From CATQHD01 sp965243165 (GTDB taxonomy: Bacteria > Actinomycetota > Acidimicrobiia > Spongiisociales > Spongiisociaceae): a DNA stretch of 64,000 bases. The DNA lies in the NCBI GenBank assembly GCA_965243165.1, contig OZ251535.1:1674001-1738000 (forward strand), written 5' to 3'. Below are positions 9,128 through 21,703 of this stretch, in pieces (within the stretch, counting starts at the first letter, position 1; every line of letters begins with the position of its first letter). The notes under the pieces were generated by a model, which had not been told where the DNA came from, ran no database searches, and saw only the letters and a program-made list of their open reading frames with translations. The translations under genes and the position numbers were made by a program.

Positions 9128-10633
9128 TCACTCCGGGCCGGTTCTGTCAGCTTGAGACGGCTCCGTCGTTTCGGCTGCCGGGATTGTGTTGTCGTTGTTG
9201 GCTGGGGGTTGGGTGGTTGCGGTTGGTGTGGGTATGGTGTCTTGGGTTTCGGGTTGGGTGGCGCCGGTGGGTGATGTGGTGGTGGTGGTGTCGTCTGTTT
9301 GGGGTTGGGTGGTGCTGGTGGTGGTTGTTGTGGCGTCGTCGGTGGGGGGCGGGGTGGTTTCTTCTTCGCCGGGGGCGGGTATGGTTGAGGTGGTTGGTTG
9401 GTTTTCTCCGGTTTGGGTGGGGTCTTGTTCGGGATCTTCTTGGCCGGGGACGGGGGGCGGCAGGACGGTGGCATCGTCGCCTTCGTAGACTGCTCCGACT
9501 GTTTGGTAGAAGTCTTGGAGGTCGTTGGCGTCGGTGATCAGCAGGGGCAAGGAGGGGTCCATGCCGATGCGGCCTCCGGTTTGTGTTGCCCGGTTTTCTA
9601 TTGCCTGTTTGATTTCTTGTATCAGCTCGTCGAGGGGGCGATTCATTTGTTGTCGATGTTCGGGGGTTCGGGCCCAATCTTCCATTGCTGCCGATATTGC
9701 TCTTAATTCATCGTTTTCTCGTATGATTTGCCACATTGAATAATAGTATCCTTGTGGTGACAATACTTCAATCGAGAAATTTTCATAAACACCAAGCATA
9801 ATGATGTATTCCTTGCCCTCATGTTTTGATGACCTTTCGGGATTTGGCAGATCAAATGTTTGCTTCATCCATTGCTCGTCTACAGTTTCCACCTCGTCCG
9901 GGTCCGCCAAACTTACCGCTCCTGCAGCTATGTCAATTGTCAATATTGGTGGTCCTTCTCCTATTATATATTCATTGATTCTGAAATCAGTAAAACAATA
10001 ATAATGGAACAAGTTTGAGAGTCCCCGATCTTCGGGTTCAAAATTAGCGATTCTTATGGGGTAGAGTCCATCGCATCGGGTGGTGTCAGGTAGGCCGGTT
10101 GCTCTGACGACTATATGGGGTGTTAGTATGGGGTGTAGTTCGTTGATAACTTCAGATATAGTAGGTAGAACATCAGGCAACAACGCAATATAGCTTGAGT
10201 TTGAACCAGACTCTTTTGCGTGAGGCAAGAGTTCGGTTTCACAGGGGTCCGGTCCGTCTGAGTTGATTGGTGTGCAGGGAGGAATGGGTTCTTCCAGATA
10301 GGACATCAGTGGCCCCTTCATAGCAATAGATTCGTCATACGGCTCTGGCACTGCAACGGTTACGCTGCCTGCCACCGAGGATGACAAAGATGGTATGGCC
10401 ATTGCCGAAAGGGACGATTCTTCTTCAGTTATAGGTGTGTAATCTGAGGATGACGATGACGGGGATAAGTCCATTGTCGAAACGGGCGATTCTTCCATCG
10501 TTTGGGCGGCAAGAGCTTTCGTTTCCTTCGCGGCCGCGGCTTGGATCGGCGGTTCATGGCTCTCAACGCCGCACGCGCACACGAAGAACATCAACGCTAG
10601 AGCTAACATCGGTTTAATTCTCTTTTGTCTCAT
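9128..10633 (-). CDS. Lipoprotein with one copy of the repeat module and Thr-rich tail
   Basis: A 501-aa paralogue of the downstream lipoprotein. A perfect Shine-Dalgarno (AGGAGGG) precedes the ATG at 10633. The signal peptide LALALMFFVCAC ends at a lipidation Cys near residue 21. A Ser-rich spacer leads to one module (start near residue 105, with CTPINSDGPDPC, VVRATGLPDTTRCDGLYPI and NRPLDELIQEIKQAIENRA). The last ~100 residues are a low-complexity Thr/Pro/Gln tail of the kind that can span the cell wall. The gene precedes the two-module paralogue by 26 bp (stop to start) and both follow a secreted metalloprotease gene, suggesting an extracytoplasmic three-gene set. Function unknown. Confidence 0.85.
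   Translation of the reverse strand: MRQKRIKPMLALALMFFVCACGVESHEPPIQAAAAKETKALAAQTMEESPVSTMDLSPSSSSSDYTPITEEESSLSAMAIPSLSSSVAGSVTVAVPEPYDESIAMKGPLMSYLEEPIPPCTPINSDGPDPCETELLPHAKESGSNSSYIALLPDVLPTISEVINELHPILTPHIVVRATGLPDTTRCDGLYPIRIANFEPEDRGLSNLFHYYCFTDFRINEYIIGEGPPILTIDIAAGAVSLADPDEVETVDEQWMKQTFDLPNPERSSKHEGKEYIIMLGVYENFSIEVLSPQGYYYSMWQIIRENDELRAISAAMEDWARTPEHRQQMNRPLDELIQEIKQAIENRATQTGGRIGMDPSLPLLITDANDLQDFYQTVGAVYEGDDATVLPPPVPGQEDPEQDPTQTGENQPTTSTIPAPGEEETTPPPTDDATTTTTSTTQPQTDDTTTTTSPTGATQPETQDTIPTPTATTQPPANNDNTIPAAETTEPSQADRTGPE
9437..10325 (-). repeat. Repeat module 3 (DNA-level copy of the lipoprotein domain)
   Basis: Single module of the 501-aa lipoprotein; about 880 bp, highly similar over its 5' and 3' parts to the modules at 6925-7797 and 7985-8858. 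Confidence 0.8.
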
Positions 10634-10716
10634 CTTTCCCTCCTAAATATCGGCCTCGGCGGCCGGGTTCAGCCACGGGTTCGTTCCCAAGGATAGTGAG
10701 CATCTATGGCGAACTA

Positions 10717-13077
<2,361 letters not shown>

Positions 13078-13150
13078 GATTCGACTATACACCTCTCCAG
13101 CGTCAGGCGGCGGGGTTAATTCCCTCTATTTTTCGGAAAACGGGGTGCAG

Positions 13151-14056
13151 TTAGCCGACCGTTGTCAGAGAGGGTTGGGTGTTGGCGGAGGTGCCACCGT
13201 TCGGGCCGGGGAAGGCGGGGCAGATGTCTTGGAAAGAGCACCATCCGCACAGCATCGACGGGCGGGGCGGAAAGTAGTCGTTCTCGACCGCCCTCCTGAC
13301 CGCTTTGGCCAGAGCGGTTATCTGGCGTTCCATTCCGTCCAGCGTTCGGTCGTCCACCGAGATGGAATAGACGGTGGAGCTTCCCAGATACATGAGGCGC
13401 AATTCGGCGGGGGTCTGTCCGAACCGGCTGCGCACCAGCAGGGCGTATATCTTGAGGGCGAAGAAGGCGGGAAGGGCGTAGCGTTCCGGCGGGGCGGCCC
13501 CGGTTTTGTAGTCGATGATCACCAGCTTCCCGTCGGGGCGTTCGTCCAATCGGTCCAAGATGCCGCGGACGCCGACCCCGCCCATGTCCTCCGCCATCTC
13601 CAGCTCCCGTTGGAGGGGCTCGGCCGATGCGGGGTCTTCCAGGGCCAGGTAGTTGGCGACTACGCCCAGGCTCTCCACGCCCCAGTCCCGCTCTTCTTCT
13701 CGGCTTTCGAACAGATCGGAATAGTCGGGTTGCCGCCGCATCTCCGTCCACGCCTCTCGGAACAGGTCGTAGAGCCGGTGGGCGGTGCGCCGGGGGGCGG
13801 GGAGGTCGAACAGCCGCTCCAAGGCCAGGTGGGCGGCGGTGCCCCGCGCCTGATGGACGGTTACCGGTTCGGGGAGGCGTTCGATGGACCGGTACCGGAA
13901 GAGACGGGGGCATTGCTTGAAGTTGGCCGCCCGGCTGGGGGAGAGGGTTGCGGGGACGGGCGGGTGTTTCCCGTTGGGCTGAGTCACCGGCGCCGAGGAC
14001 GGGGCCGATGCGGGAGCCGAGCCGGAGGGCTGACCCGGGGTCTCGATGAACGACAT
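13151..14056 (-). CDS. RecB-family PD-(D/E)XK nuclease (Cas4/Rv2119-like)
   Basis: A 301-aa single-domain RecB-like exonuclease. After a Pro/Ser-rich N-terminus it has LSPSRAANFKQCPRLFRYR (residues ~40-58), the catalytic core GVRGILDRLDE and LVIIDYKTG (around 155-180), and a C-terminal Cys cluster LCGWCSFQDICPAF. Together with the Cys in KQCP this makes four Cys as in Fe-S nucleases of the Cas4/AddB type. In mycobacteria the homologue sits beside trmI and the proteasome genes; here it lies about 28 kb away, so the neighbourhood has been split. A DNA-repair role is inferred from family membership. Confidence 0.85.
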   Translation of the reverse strand: MSFIETPGQPSGSAPASAPSSAPVTQPNGKHPPVPATLSPSRAANFKQCPRLFRYRSIERLPEPVTVHQARGTAAHLALERLFDLPAPRRTAHRLYDLFREAWTEMRRQPDYSDLFESREEERDWGVESLGVVANYLALEDPASAEPLQRELEMAEDMGGVGVRGILDRLDERPDGKLVIIDYKTGAAPPERYALPAFFALKIYALLVRSRFGQTPAELRLMYLGSSTVYSISVDDRTLDGMERQITALAKAVRRAVENDYFPPRPSMLCGWCSFQDICPAFPGPNGGTSANTQPSLTTVG

Positions 14057-14171
14057 GGGTGTAACTATAGAGCGGGGATGCGCCGGAGGAGGGGAAAGGG
14101 CCGGATCCGCAGCCGTCCGCCGCCCTCAGCGATCGATGTGCGCCTCAGGCTCCGTCAGTTGATCCGGGTCG

Positions 14172-15770
14172 TCAGTTGATCCGGCGTTCCCGCCCGCTCC
14201 ATTCCCGGTCGCGAAGGACGTACTTCTGGATCTTTCCGGTGGAGGTCTTGGGCAGGGCCTCCACCATCTCCACTTCGTCGGGGGCCTTGAAGCGGGCCAG
14301 GCGTTCCTTGACGTGGTCGATGATCTCCTGGGGTTGGACGGTCTGGCCGGCTTTGGGCACCACGAAGGCCTTGGGCCGCTCGCCCCAGTGCTCGTGGGGG
14401 GCGGCCACCACCGCGCACTCCATCACCGCCGGATGCCCGGCGATGGTTTTCTCCACCTCGATGGTGGAGATGTTCTCGCCGCCGGAGATGATGATGTCCT
14501 TGGAGCGGTCGCGCAGGTCGATGTAGTGGTCGGGGTGCCAGACCGCGATGTCGCCGGAGTGGAAGTAGCCGCCCCGGAATGCCTGTTCGGTGGCTTCGGG
14601 ATCGTCGAAGTAGCCCTTCATCACGTTGTTGCCCCGCATCACCACCTCTCCCATGGCGGCGGCGTCCCGGGGGACGTCCTGCATGTCCTCGTCCACCACC
14701 CGCACCGGATCGGCGATGATGAACGACACGCCCTGGCGGGACAGGAACCGCGCCCGCTCGGCCACCGCCAGGTCCTCCACGCCGTCCTGCAGCTCACAGA
14801 CGGTGTGCGGTCCGTAGGTCTCGGTCAGGCCGTAGGCGTGGACGATCGACGCCCCCAGCCCTTCCATGGCCTCGATGATGGCGGGGCTGGGCGGGGCGCC
14901 GGCGGTGGTGACGGTCACCGGATGCGGGAAGGGGTGGGCTTCGGGGGCGTTGGCCAGGCTGATCAGGACGGTGGGGGCGGCGTTGAAGTGCGTTACCCCC
15001 TCCGCGTCGATCAGCCGCCACACCTCGGCGGGGTCGACCCGGGGCAGGCACACGTGGGTTCCGCCGATCCCGGTCACCCCCCAGGTGGTGCACCAGCCGT
15101 TGCAGTGGAACATGGGGAGGGTCCAGAGGTAGACGGATCGGGGGGTGTGGCGGGAATGGATGATCTCCCCCAGCGAGTTGAGGTAGGCGCCCCGGTGGGT
15201 GAACATGACCCCCTTCGGGCGGCCGGTGGTGCCGGAGGTGTAGTTGATGGCCAGCATGCGGTCCTCGTCGTCCACCGTCCAGGGGCGGGGCTCGTCGGAC
15301 CCTCTGGCCAGGAACTCCTCGTAGGGAACGGCGGGGAATCCGGGGCCTCCCCCTCCCCGGTCGATGGAAACCGCCTCGGAGACGGTCTCCAGGCCGCCCG
15401 CGGCGGCGGCCAGGTTGGCCAGCAGGTCGGATTCTCCGATCAGGATCTTCGATCCCGAGTGGTCGAGGATGTAGCGGATCTCTTCGGGCGAGAGCCGGGT
15501 GTTGACCGCCACCAGCACTGCTCCGATCAGGGGCGCGGCGAAATGCGCCATCAGCATCTCGGGGATGTTGGAGCAGAGGAAGGCCGCCCGGTCGCCCGCC
15601 CCCACCCCGGAGTTCTCCAAGGCGCTCGCCATCAGGGTGGTCTGGCGGGCCATCTCCCGGTAGGTGAGGCGGCGGCCGCCGTCCACTACGGCGGTCTTAT
15701 GGGCGTAGACGATGGAGGACCGCTCCAGGAAGGACAGGGGTGTCAGCTCGGTGCGGTGTACGTCGGCCAC
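14172..15770 (-). CDS. AMP-dependent acyl-CoA synthetase (FadD-type)
   Basis: Activates a carboxylic acid, most likely a fatty acid, to its CoA thioester via an acyl-adenylate. The 532-aa protein carries the P-loop-like NYTSGTTGRPKGVMFTHRG (about residue 175), the A-motif region HAYGLTETYGP, the hinge YIDLRDRSKDIIISGGENIS and the C-terminal PKTSTGKIQKYVLR with its catalytic Lys. The start ATG at 15770 is about 110 bp from a divergent synthetase gene on the other strand. Substrate chain length cannot be told from sequence. Confidence 0.9.
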   Translation of the reverse strand: MADVHRTELTPLSFLERSSIVYAHKTAVVDGGRRLTYREMARQTTLMASALENSGVGAGDRAAFLCSNIPEMLMAHFAAPLIGAVLVAVNTRLSPEEIRYILDHSGSKILIGESDLLANLAAAAGGLETVSEAVSIDRGGGGPGFPAVPYEEFLARGSDEPRPWTVDDEDRMLAINYTSGTTGRPKGVMFTHRGAYLNSLGEIIHSRHTPRSVYLWTLPMFHCNGWCTTWGVTGIGGTHVCLPRVDPAEVWRLIDAEGVTHFNAAPTVLISLANAPEAHPFPHPVTVTTAGAPPSPAIIEAMEGLGASIVHAYGLTETYGPHTVCELQDGVEDLAVAERARFLSRQGVSFIIADPVRVVDEDMQDVPRDAAAMGEVVMRGNNVMKGYFDDPEATEQAFRGGYFHSGDIAVWHPDHYIDLRDRSKDIIISGGENISTIEVEKTIAGHPAVMECAVVAAPHEHWGERPKAFVVPKAGQTVQPQEIIDHVKERLARFKAPDEVEMVEALPKTSTGKIQKYVLRDREWSGRERRIN

Positions 15771-15879
15771 GGCGTCTGTGAGGATACCCGCCCGCCGGCC
15801 GCCGCGCTCAGGGCTTGGTCGGCCCGTTCAGCCTCAGGAGCCCGCCGGCGGCCTCGGCTACCATAGACCGCCGTAGGCG

Positions 15880-17520
15880 ATGAAAGAGGCGTTGGCTGTG
15901 GCGCCCCACATGATGGACTATCCGCTCCTGCTCTCCACCCTGTACGAGCGGGCGGTGCGCATCTACCCGGATCGGGAGATCGTCTCGGCGGACGGTGACG
16001 GTTCGCTCCACCGCACCACCTACGGGGAGACCGACGAGCGGGTGCGGAGGCTGGCGGGCGCCTTCGAGCGGCTGGGCGTCGAGCCGGGGGGCGCGGTCGG
16101 GACGCTGGCCTGGAACACCCACCGCCACCACGAGCTCTACTGGGCCACCGCCAACACCGGGCGCATCTGCCACACGGTCAACCTCCGCCTGCCGGCCGAC
16201 CAGATCCGCTACATCATCGGCCACGCCGAGGACCAGGCCATGTTCATATCCGCCGACATGGCCGAAACCGCCGCCGCCCTCGCCCCCCGGCTGCCCAAAG
16301 TGCGCCATTGGATCCTGCTGGAAGGCAGCCCGGCGGACGCGGCCCTGCCCGGCGCCCTCTCCTACGAAGACCTGATCGCCGGGGCCGAGCCCCATGCGGG
16401 CGGCTGGCCGGAGCTGGACGAGCGCTCGCCCCACATGTACTGCTACACCTCCGGCACCACCGGAAACCCCAAGGGGGTCGCCTACACCCAGCGTTCCACC
16501 TACATGCACACCCTGTCCAGCATGGCCCTCGAACCGTTGGCGGCGGCCGACAACTTCATGCCGGTGGTTCCCATGTTCCACGCCGCCGGGTGGGGCTTTC
16601 CGTTCACCGCCACCGCCGCGGGCGCCAAGCTGACCTATCCGGGCCGCGACCTCTCGCCCGAGGCGCTGGTCGGCCTGATCAAGGGGGAGGGGGTTACCTT
16701 TTCGGCGGGGGTTCCCACCGTGTGGCTGGGCATCCAGCACCACCTGGCCGCCCACCCGGAGAGGGACATCTCGACGATCCGGTCGTTCATGTGCGGCGGC
16801 TCTGCGGTGCCGAGGGCGATGATCGACTGGTACTGGCGCAACCGGGGGATCAAGATCGTCCAAGGCTGGGGGATGACCGAGACCAACCCGCTGGCGGCGT
16901 TCGCCGTGCTCCGGCCCGAGATGGAGTCCTGGGACTGGGAGCGGCAGCTCGACTTCTTGGAGACCGCCGGCCTGCCCCTGCCCGGCCTGAGGGTGAAGAT
17001 CGTGGACGACGAGGGGCGCGACCTTCCCCATGACGGGGAGGCCTTCGGGGAGCTGCTGATCCAGGGGCCGTGGATCGCCGCCGAGTACCTGCGGGACGAC
17101 CGCACCGCCGAGACGATGGCGGACGGCTGGCTGCGCACCGGGGACGTTTGCAAGATCACCCCCGAGGGGTACATCCGCATCACCGACCGCTCCAAGGACG
17201 TGATCAAGTCGGGCGGGGAGTGGATCTCCTCCATCGACCTGGAGAACACGATCATGGCCCACCCGAAGGTGGCGGAGGCGGCGGTCGTGGGAATCGCCCA
17301 TCCCAAGTGGGGTGAACGGCCCTTGGCGGTGGTGGTGCCGCATGCGGGGGAGCAGGTGACCGATGACGAGCTGAACGCCCACCTCGAGGGCGAGTTCCCC
17401 CGCTGGTGGCTGCCCGACCGCTGCCTGCTGGTGGACGAGGTGCCCAAGACCGGCACCGGCAAATTCGACAAGAAGGTGGTCCGCGACCGCTACTCGGACC
17501 TGTTCGCAGACCGAGCCTGA
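15880..17520 (+). CDS. AMP-dependent acyl-CoA synthetase (FadD-type), divergent paralogue
   Basis: A 546-aa adenylate-forming ligase. Motifs are [18 protein letters not shown] near residue 188, [14 protein letters not shown] near 328, [20 protein letters not shown] and [14 protein letters not shown] with the catalytic Lys near the C-terminus. It resembles medium/long-chain fatty-acid ligases. The ATG at 15880 gives a 10-residue lead before the conserved [15 protein letters not shown], and a second start at that Met is possible. It is transcribed away from the other synthetase, so the 15771-15879 gap probably holds both promoters. Confidence 0.9.
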   Translation: MKEALAVAPHMMDYPLLLSTLYERAVRIYPDREIVSADGDGSLHRTTYGETDERVRRLAGAFERLGVEPGGAVGTLAWNTHRHHELYWATANTGRICHTVNLRLPADQIRYIIGHAEDQAMFISADMAETAAALAPRLPKVRHWILLEGSPADAALPGALSYEDLIAGAEPHAGGWPELDERSPHMYCYTSGTTGNPKGVAYTQRSTYMHTLSSMALEPLAAADNFMPVVPMFHAAGWGFPFTATAAGAKLTYPGRDLSPEALVGLIKGEGVTFSAGVPTVWLGIQHHLAAHPERDISTIRSFMCGGSAVPRAMIDWYWRNRGIKIVQGWGMTETNPLAAFAVLRPEMESWDWERQLDFLETAGLPLPGLRVKIVDDEGRDLPHDGEAFGELLIQGPWIAAEYLRDDRTAETMADGWLRTGDVCKITPEGYIRITDRSKDVIKSGGEWISSIDLENTIMAHPKVAEAAVVGIAHPKWGERPLAVVVPHAGEQVTDDELNAHLEGEFPRWWLPDRCLLVDEVPKTGTGKFDKKVVRDRYSDLFADRA

Positions 17521-17551
17521 GAGAGCGGCGGAGCGGACGGGGCAGGCCTCG

Positions 17552-17917
17552 GTGTTGTCGTCGGTGCATAGCTGGCTGGGGTGGGCGGCGGTTTGGATGT
17601 GCGGAGCTGCGGGGTTGGCGGCCCTCGCCTTTCACTTCCTGCGGCTTCCGCTCGGCTGGGTCTTCAAGGTAACGGCGGGGCTGCCGACGGCGGTGATGGT
17701 GGTCCAGGTGGGGCTGGGCTTGGTGCTGTTCGGGCGGGACTTCGAGCCGGGCAGCATCCACATGTTCTACGGCATCGTGATCCTGCTGACCCTGACCTTC
17801 GTCTACATATACCGGGAGCAGTACCGGCGCCGCCCCGCCCTCTACTGGGGGCTGACCCTCCTGTTCATGATGGGTCTGGGCCTCCGGGGCATCTCCAGCT
17901 TCGGCCAGAGCTTCTGA
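17552..17917 (+). CDS. Small four-helix membrane protein
   Basis: A 121-aa protein with four predicted membrane segments (roughly residues 6-28, 38-60, 69-88, 97-117) and a basic loop YREQYRRRPALYW before the last. It starts at GTG 17552 or the TTG directly after it. It follows the acyl-CoA synthetase by 31 bp and precedes a DUF2237 gene. I recognise no functional motif and the family is unknown to me. Confidence 0.7.
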   Translation: MLSSVHSWLGWAAVWMCGAAGLAALAFHFLRLPLGWVFKVTAGLPTAVMVVQVGLGLVLFGRDFEPGSIHMFYGIVILLTLTFVYIYREQYRRRPALYWGLTLLFMMGLGLRGISSFGQSF

Positions 17918-17985
17918 GGACGTCGCATCGCCTTCGGTTCGCCGGAGTGTTTGCCTCTCGGAGGCGGATGTGTTTCAATCAGGCG

Positions 17986-18360
17986 ATGGCGCGCAACGTT
18001 CTGGGCGGCGAGCTGGCGGAATGCTCACGAGATCCTCTGACCGGGTGGTTGCGGGACGGATGCTGCAACACGGACGCCGGGGACTACGGCGTTCATACGG
18101 TGTGCGTGCAGGTCACCGAGGAGTTCTTGGAGTTCTCGCGTTCCGTGGGCAACGATCTTTCCACCCCCATGCCCGCCATGCGTTTCCCCGGCCTGAAGCC
18201 CGGCGACCGCTGGTGCCTGTGCGCCGCCCGGTGGGTGGAAGCCAAGCAGGCCGGCATGGCCCCGGATGTGGTGCTCGAGGCCACCCACGCCCGAACCCTC
18301 GAATGGGCGAGTCTGGCCGAGCTGGAAGAGCACCGGGCGCCGCCGCCCGACCCGGCCTGA
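17986..18360 (+). CDS. DUF2237 family protein
   Basis: A 124-aa soluble protein matching DUF2237: NVLGGELAECSRDPLTGWLRDGCC at the N-terminus, then DYGVHTVCVQVTEEFLEFS and PGLKPGDRWCLCAARWVEA. Seven Cys are present, several in places where the family conserves them, so metal binding is possible. The ATG at 17986 was chosen because the frame further upstream overlaps the membrane-protein gene in another frame. Function unknown in the family. Confidence 0.88.
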   Translation: MARNVLGGELAECSRDPLTGWLRDGCCNTDAGDYGVHTVCVQVTEEFLEFSRSVGNDLSTPMPAMRFPGLKPGDRWCLCAARWVEAKQAGMAPDVVLEATHARTLEWASLAELEEHRAPPPDPA

Positions 18361-18426
18361 CGTTTTGTCCGCCGGCAACCTCGCGGTCGGTGTTCGACCG
18401 CGCCGGCGGTATGATTCCGCCTTGCC

Positions 18427-18957
18427 GTGATTCTGTTCTTCTCCTTGTTGAGCCTCTTGGCGCTGGCGGGCGCGCTGGCCTTGGCGGTCGGGCTGGCCGT
18501 CCCCCGTTCCCGGGCGGAGGCGGTGCGCGAGCTGGGTTCCTACGCCCTGGCATTCGCCGCCGCGGTAGCGGTCACCGCCTCGCTGGGGTCGCTCTATCTG
18601 TCGGAGGCGGAGGGCTTCGTCCCCTGCCTGCTGTGCTGGGTGCAGCGGGGCTTCATGTATCCGCTCGCCGTTCTTCTGACCGCCGTCTCGATCCGCCCTG
18701 TGAAGTGGTCCGCGCCGGTTTCCCTGCTGCTGTCCGCCGCCGGCGCCGCGGTTGCCCTCTACCACTACGGGGAGCAGCGCGGCTGGGTGGGCGGTTCCGA
18801 ACAGTTCTGCGACGCGGCGGCGCCATGCACCTTCATCTGGGTTGAGCAGTTCGGCTTCATGACGATACCCTTCATGGCCTTCACAGGGTTCTTGGCGGTC
18901 GCCCTGCTGTCGGGTTTGAAGATGCTCGCAGACCGCCCCCGACACCCCCGACCATAG
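18427..18957 (+). CDS. DsbB/BdbC-like disulfide bond formation membrane protein
   Basis: A 176-aa membrane protein probably reoxidising an extracytoplasmic thiol oxidase with quinone as acceptor. It has about five hydrophobic segments, the first CxxC in VPCLLCWVQRG (about residue 60) and a second Cys pair FCDAAAPC in the next external loop (about residue 125), which is the DsbB arrangement. An extra N-terminal helix precedes the usual four. The GTG start lies 11 bp upstream of nothing obvious as ribosome site. It is directly followed by a membrane-anchored thioredoxin-like gene, its likely partner. Confidence 0.85.
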   Translation: MILFFSLLSLLALAGALALAVGLAVPRSRAEAVRELGSYALAFAAAVAVTASLGSLYLSEAEGFVPCLLCWVQRGFMYPLAVLLTAVSIRPVKWSAPVSLLLSAAGAAVALYHYGEQRGWVGGSEQFCDAAAPCTFIWVEQFGFMTIPFMAFTGFLAVALLSGLKMLADRPRHPRP

Positions 18958-18968
18958 GAGCGCCGAAA

Positions 18969-19709
18969 ATGGCAAGGACGGAAGGCAAGCGCAGCCAGCC
19001 CAAGGCGAAGACGACGACCAGGCCGGCGGCCAGACCGGCCCCGCCCCCGGCGGCGGCGGCCCTGCCGGAGCAAGAGAAGTCCTCCGGCCTCGGCAAGAAG
19101 GTGATCATCGCCGGCGCCGTTCTGGTGGGGTTGGCGGCGGTGGTGGTGCTGGGCATCACGCTGGCGGGCGAGGAGGCCGACGATCCGGGAGGGGGCGGCT
19201 TCGCCTTTCCCGATGTGTCGATCTCCAGCGGCGGCCTGCCCCCCTTCGACGGCAACCCGGCGGACGACCCCGCGCTCGGTATGTCCATTCCTGAGGTGTC
19301 GTCGCTCGATTTCGACGGGACCCCCGCTTCGATAGAGAACGACGGGACGCCGAAGATGATTCTGTTCCTGGCCCATTGGTGCGTCCACTGCCAGCGGGAG
19401 GTGCCGGCCCTGCAGTCCTGGATCGACCAGAACGGCGTCCCGGAAGGGGTGGACCTGGTGTCGGTGGCCACCTCGATCAGCGAGATCAGATCCAACTATC
19501 CGCCCGACGCCTGGCTGCGGCGGGAGGGTTGGACCCCTCCGGTGGTGGTCGACAACTCCGCCGGCAGCATCGCCAACGCCTTCGGCCTTACCTCCTTCCC
19601 GTACTACGTGCTGGTGGACGGATCGGGCGAGGTGGTGATGCGCCTGGCCGGGGCGCAGAACCCCGACTTCGTGGGCGGCTGGTTGAACCGGCTGGCGGCG
19701 GGGGGCTAG
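18969..19709 (+). CDS. Membrane-anchored thioredoxin-like protein (TlpA/DsbA-type)
   Basis: A 246-aa protein with a basic Lys/Arg/Pro-rich cytoplasmic tail, one membrane helix (VIIAGAVLVGLAAVVVLGI, about residues 45-64) and an external thioredoxin fold. The redox motif WCVHC is near residue 138 and the cis-Pro loop is LTSFPYYVLVDG near 205. A DsbB-like gene ends 11 bp upstream, so the pair probably forms an oxidative folding unit at the cell surface. Reducing (TlpA) versus oxidising direction is not settled by sequence. Confidence 0.87.
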   Translation: MARTEGKRSQPKAKTTTRPAARPAPPPAAAALPEQEKSSGLGKKVIIAGAVLVGLAAVVVLGITLAGEEADDPGGGGFAFPDVSISSGGLPPFDGNPADDPALGMSIPEVSSLDFDGTPASIENDGTPKMILFLAHWCVHCQREVPALQSWIDQNGVPEGVDLVSVATSISEIRSNYPPDAWLRREGWTPPVVVDNSAGSIANAFGLTSFPYYVLVDGSGEVVMRLAGAQNPDFVGGWLNRLAAGG

Positions 19710-19712
19710 AGG

Positions 19713-21686
19713 TTGCCGGCGCCCCCCGCCCTCGACCCCGCCCGCCACGCCAGGGCCGCCGACGCCATCCGGGCGTTGGCCATGGACGCCGTCCAGCGGG
19801 CCAACTCCGGTCATCCCGGGATGCCGATGGGGATGGCCGACCTGGCGGCGGTGCTCTGGCGCCGCCATCTGGTGGTGGACCCCGGCGACCCGCGCTGGCC
19901 CGACCGCGACCGCTTCGTGCTGTCCAACGGCCACGGATCCATGCTCCTGTACGCGGTGCTCCACCTGTGCGGCTTCCCCCTCTCCATGGAGGATCTGAAG
20001 AACTTCCGCCAGTGGGGCTCGCCCACCGCCGGCCACCCCGAATACGAACCGGAGCTGGGGATCGAGATGACCACCGGACCCCTCGGACAGGGCTTCGGAA
20101 CGGCGGTCGGGATGGCGATCGCCGAAGCGCACCTGGGCGCGGTGTTCGGGGAGAACCTGGTGGACCACCGCACCTGGGCGTTCGTCTCCGACGGCGACCT
20201 GATGGAGGGGGTGTCGTCGGAGGCCGCATCCCTGGCCGGCCATCTGGGGCTGGGCAAGCTCAACTACGTCTACGACGACAACCGCATCTCCATCGACGGC
20301 CCCACCGACCTCACCTTCAGCGAGGACGCGGCCGCCCGCTTCGAAGCGGCGGGGTGGCACACCCTGCGGATAGACGGGCACGACCCCTCGGCCATCGACG
20401 CCGCCCTGGGGGAGGCCGCCGCCGAGGTTGGACGGCCCTCTCTGATCATCGCCCGCACCAGCATCGGCAAGGGCGCCCCCGGCAAGCAGGACACCCCGGC
20501 CGCCCACGGAGCGCCCCTCGGCCCCGAGGAGATCGCCGGATGGCGGCGGGCGGCGGGGTGGCCGGACGAGGATTTCCATGTCCCCGGAGAGGTGCGGGAG
20601 TACTTCTGGGCCGGAATGGAGCGGGGGCGCCGGGCCAGGGCCGCCTGGACGGAGCGGTTCGAGGCCGCCGCCGAGGAATCCCCGGAATTGGCCGCCCGCT
20701 GGGCCGCCTACCACGACCCCGCGCCCGTGCGCCTGTCCGGCCCCGGTTTCGAGCCGGGCGCCGGGGTGGCCACCCGCAGCGCCATGGGCGCCCTGTTCGA
20801 CGAGATAGGGGAGAAGGTCCCCGGTTTGATCGGGGGCGGCGCCGATCTGGTCGAATCCACCAAGACCCACCTGTCAGACGGGGGTACCTTCTCGCGCCGC
20901 GACCGCTCCGGCCGCAACCTGTGCTTCGGGGTGAGGGAACACGCCATGGGCGCGGCGGTCAACGGCATGGCCCTCCACGGCGGCCTGCGCCCCTACGGAT
21001 CCACCTTCTTCGTGTTCAGCGACTACATGCGCCCGGCGGTGCGGCTGTCGGCGCTCATGGACATCCCCTCCATCTGGGTGTTCACCCACGAGTCGGTGTT
21101 CCTGGGGGAGGACGGCCCCACCCACCAGCCCATCGAGCATCTGGCGGCCATGCGGGCGATGCCCAACATGGCGGTGTTCCGCCCGGCCGACGCGGGGGAG
21201 ATGGTCGAGGTCTGGGAGGCGGTGCTCAACCGGCGCCGCCCGGCCGTCATCCTCGGCACCCGCCAGGGGGTGCCGGTGCTGGACCGCGCCGGACGGGAAG
21301 GAGGGACCGCCCGCGGCGGCTATGTGCTCCGGGAGGGGGGCGGAGCGGTGTTGATCGCCACCGGGTCGGAGGTGTCCACCGCGCTGGAGGCGGCCGGCCT
21401 GTTGTCGGACGCCTATTCGATCCGGGTGGTGAGCATGCCCTGCGTGGAGCTGTTCATGGAGCAGACCGAGGAATACCGGCGGGAGGTGCTGGGGGAGGGC
21501 CTGCCGACGGCCACCCTCGAGGCTGCCTCCACCTACGGCTGGCACCGGTTCGCCGGACCGAACGGCCTCACCATCGGCATCGACCGCTTCGGCGCTTCCG
21601 CCCCGGCGGGCCGGATCGCGGAGGAGCTGGGCTTCACCGGCCCGGCGGTGGCCGAACGGCTGTCCTCCTGGCTCGCCGGCGTCTGA
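19713..21686 (+). CDS. tkt: Transketolase
   Basis: Thiamine-diphosphate enzyme of the pentose phosphate pathway, 657 aa, full length. The start is a TTG 3 bp after the previous stop. Visible are [14 protein letters not shown] (about residue 31), [14 protein letters not shown], the TPP/Mg motif [12 protein letters not shown] to DDNRISIDG (about residues 159-190), the pyrimidine-domain segment [14 protein letters not shown] and [17 protein letters not shown], and the C-terminal domain. The tight spacing after the thioredoxin-like gene suggests co-transcription. Confidence 0.95.
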   Translation: MPAPPALDPARHARAADAIRALAMDAVQRANSGHPGMPMGMADLAAVLWRRHLVVDPGDPRWPDRDRFVLSNGHGSMLLYAVLHLCGFPLSMEDLKNFRQWGSPTAGHPEYEPELGIEMTTGPLGQGFGTAVGMAIAEAHLGAVFGENLVDHRTWAFVSDGDLMEGVSSEAASLAGHLGLGKLNYVYDDNRISIDGPTDLTFSEDAAARFEAAGWHTLRIDGHDPSAIDAALGEAAAEVGRPSLIIARTSIGKGAPGKQDTPAAHGAPLGPEEIAGWRRAAGWPDEDFHVPGEVREYFWAGMERGRRARAAWTERFEAAAEESPELAARWAAYHDPAPVRLSGPGFEPGAGVATRSAMGALFDEIGEKVPGLIGGGADLVESTKTHLSDGGTFSRRDRSGRNLCFGVREHAMGAAVNGMALHGGLRPYGSTFFVFSDYMRPAVRLSALMDIPSIWVFTHESVFLGEDGPTHQPIEHLAAMRAMPNMAVFRPADAGEMVEVWEAVLNRRRPAVILGTRQGVPVLDRAGREGGTARGGYVLREGGGAVLIATGSEVSTALEAAGLLSDAYSIRVVSMPCVELFMEQTEEYRREVLGEGLPTATLEAASTYGWHRFAGPNGLTIGIDRFGASAPAGRIAEELGFTGPAVAERLSSWLAGV

Positions 21687-21703
21687 CCGGGCGCACCCTG
21701 CGG

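Noticed and set aside
14313..15866. 517-codon plus-strand ORF opposite the acyl-CoA synthetase
   Set aside because: Shadow of a gene with full adenylate-forming motifs; composition is dominated by Gly, His and Val.
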